From positions 1 to 6,529 of the forward strand of contig CAYQPF010000221.1 in NCBI GenBank assembly GCA_964419225.1: a DNA stretch of 6,529 nucleotides, read 5' to 3'. Every line of letters begins with the position of its first letter. The first letter of the stretch is position 1. Position numbers and translations under genes: made by a program. The notes beneath the pieces were generated by a model that did not search any database, was not told where the DNA came from, and saw only the letters and a program-made list of their open reading frames with translations. This DNA comes from CAYQPF01 sp964419225 (lineage in GTDB: Bacteria > Cloacimonadota > Cloacimonadia > Cloacimonadales > CAYQPF01). Below, in pieces: positions 5,932-6,529 of this stretch.

Positions 5932-5972
5932 GTTGATACTTTGTTTTGAAGTAACAAAAATGGGTAAGTCTT

Positions 5973-6529
5973 TTAATCCAATGTAAAGTCCACAGCAAAT
6001 CTTACCCAACAGGTAATAGGTTTACCATCTGATTTGGCTGGTTTATATTTCCATTGCTTAACTGCAAAAACAGCGGTTTCATCCAGACCACCAGGACCAC
6101 TCTGCAGAGATTTTCTAACTTCAATTAATCCAACATCCCCACTTTCAAGAATCTCTAAATCTAAAACTACCTGACCTTGAATGCCTGATTTCTTGGCTAT
6201 AAGAGGATACTCCGGGGGTACAGATATTAGTAAAACAGGAGATTCGTCATAGGAAACAGTCTTAGCTGTAATCGTTCTAATTAAGCTATCCGCAACAGAA
6301 CTCGTTGAGTCTGTTTTATTGTGATGAAAACTAAATCTGAACCCTGTCCAACAGGCTACAGGTTTTCTTTTATATGTTGCAGGCCGATATTCCCATTTTT
6401 TGATAGCAGAGATTGCAGCTTCTTCTACAGGACCAGGGCTATCCATTATAGGTTTAAGCAATTCTACTGCTCCAACTTTTCCATTTTCTTTGCCAACTTT
6501 AATGTAATTCATAAGGATGTCCTTCATCG
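5973..6529 (-). CDS. Tandem TonB C-terminal domain protein (5' end outside window)
   Basis: The visible 185 or so codons carry two TonB_C domains. The first is cut at its start and covers 1-68 counted from the ATG at 6527: YIKVGKENGKVGAVELL, PGPVEEAAISAIKKWEYRPA, then FRFSFHH. A polar linker (69-92) follows. The second is complete (93-184): YDESPVLLISVPPEYPLIAK, IQGQVVLDLEI, VRKSLQSGPGGLDETAVFAV, QWKYKPAK and FAVDFTL. The ATG at 6527 falls within the GxV strand of the first domain and has no room for an upstream ribosome site in view, so the true start lies beyond the right edge; a signal or membrane anchor may be there. The second domain is the closest match in the window to the lipoprotein at 4653-5075, pointing to local duplication. 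Role is uncertain: a TonB-like adaptor for outer-membrane transport, or a periplasmic binding module that reuses the fold. Confidence 0.9.
   Translation of the reverse strand, partial: MKDILMNYIKVGKENGKVGAVELLKPIMDSPGPVEEAAISAIKKWEYRPATYKRKPVACWTGFRFSFHHNKTDSTSSVADSLIRTITAKTVSYDESPVLLISVPPEYPLIAKKSGIQGQVVLDLEILESGDVGLIEVRKSLQSGPGGLDETAVFAVKQWKYKPAKSDGKPITCWVRFAVDFTLD

Noticed and set aside
5875..5983. 9-bp direct repeat AATCCAATG at 5875-5883 and 5975-5983, as possible target-site duplication
   Set aside because: No transposase or terminal inverted repeats bound the 91-bp interval, and the second copy encodes the end of the TonB gene, so chance is likelier.
6525..6527. ATG at 6527 as the true start of the tandem TonB gene
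   Set aside because: It falls inside a conserved strand of the first TonB_C domain; the domain's PEYP and GxV start is missing, so the gene must begin outside the window.

Overview
The window looks like a low-GC, Gram-negative-type chromosome segment from the Fibrobacteres-Chlorobi-Bacteroidetes side of the tree. The best clue is the large secreted protein at 1482-4349. It ends in a type IX secretion (Por) C-terminal sorting domain with the phrase NFPNPFNPTT, which is common in Cloacimonadota and related candidate phyla. Strong purine-rich ribosome binding sites and one near-perfect sigma-70-type promoter argue against a typical Bacteroidetes, so Cloacimonadota is my best guess. This is an inference from motifs, not a database result.

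Layout, left to right. (i) 1-1051, minus strand: an Fe-S assembly operon, with an IscR-type Rrf2 regulator followed 30 bp later by a cysteine desulfurase (IscS/NifS type) that runs off the left edge just before its PLP lysine. (ii) 1052-1481: the regulator's control region, with overlapping TTGA/TCAA palindromes, then a noncoding stretch with a hairpin and an 89-bp tandem repeat of 2.3 copies. The repeat stops at the base next to the stop codon of the next gene. (iii) 1482-4349, minus strand: a 955-residue secreted protein with a signal peptide, propeller-like D-x-N-G-x-x-W repeats and a T9SS sorting domain, driven by a clear promoter at 4404-4432. (iv) 4653-5075, minus strand: a short predicted lipoprotein that is almost only a TonB C-terminal domain. 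(v) 5224-5847, plus strand: a flavodoxin-fold FMN protein with a compact CX2CX2CX5C cluster motif, divergent from the TonB lipoprotein across a region holding a 13-bp perfect palindrome. (vi) 5973-6529, minus strand: the 3' part of a second TonB-domain gene with two tandem TonB_C domains, about half identical to the lipoprotein over the shared domain.

The supportable functional links are IscR with IscS (Fe-S cluster supply and its feedback control) and the two paralogous TonB-domain proteins flanking the flavoprotein. The flavoprotein probably carries a 4Fe-4S cluster and so would be a client of the Fe-S machinery, but nothing in the sequence ties it to the operon at the left. No tRNA, rRNA, CRISPR array, transposase or phage gene is visible. 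The least explained elements are the 89-bp tandem repeat, the TonB-domain lipoprotein pair, and the interlocked inverted repeats at 5851-5931.
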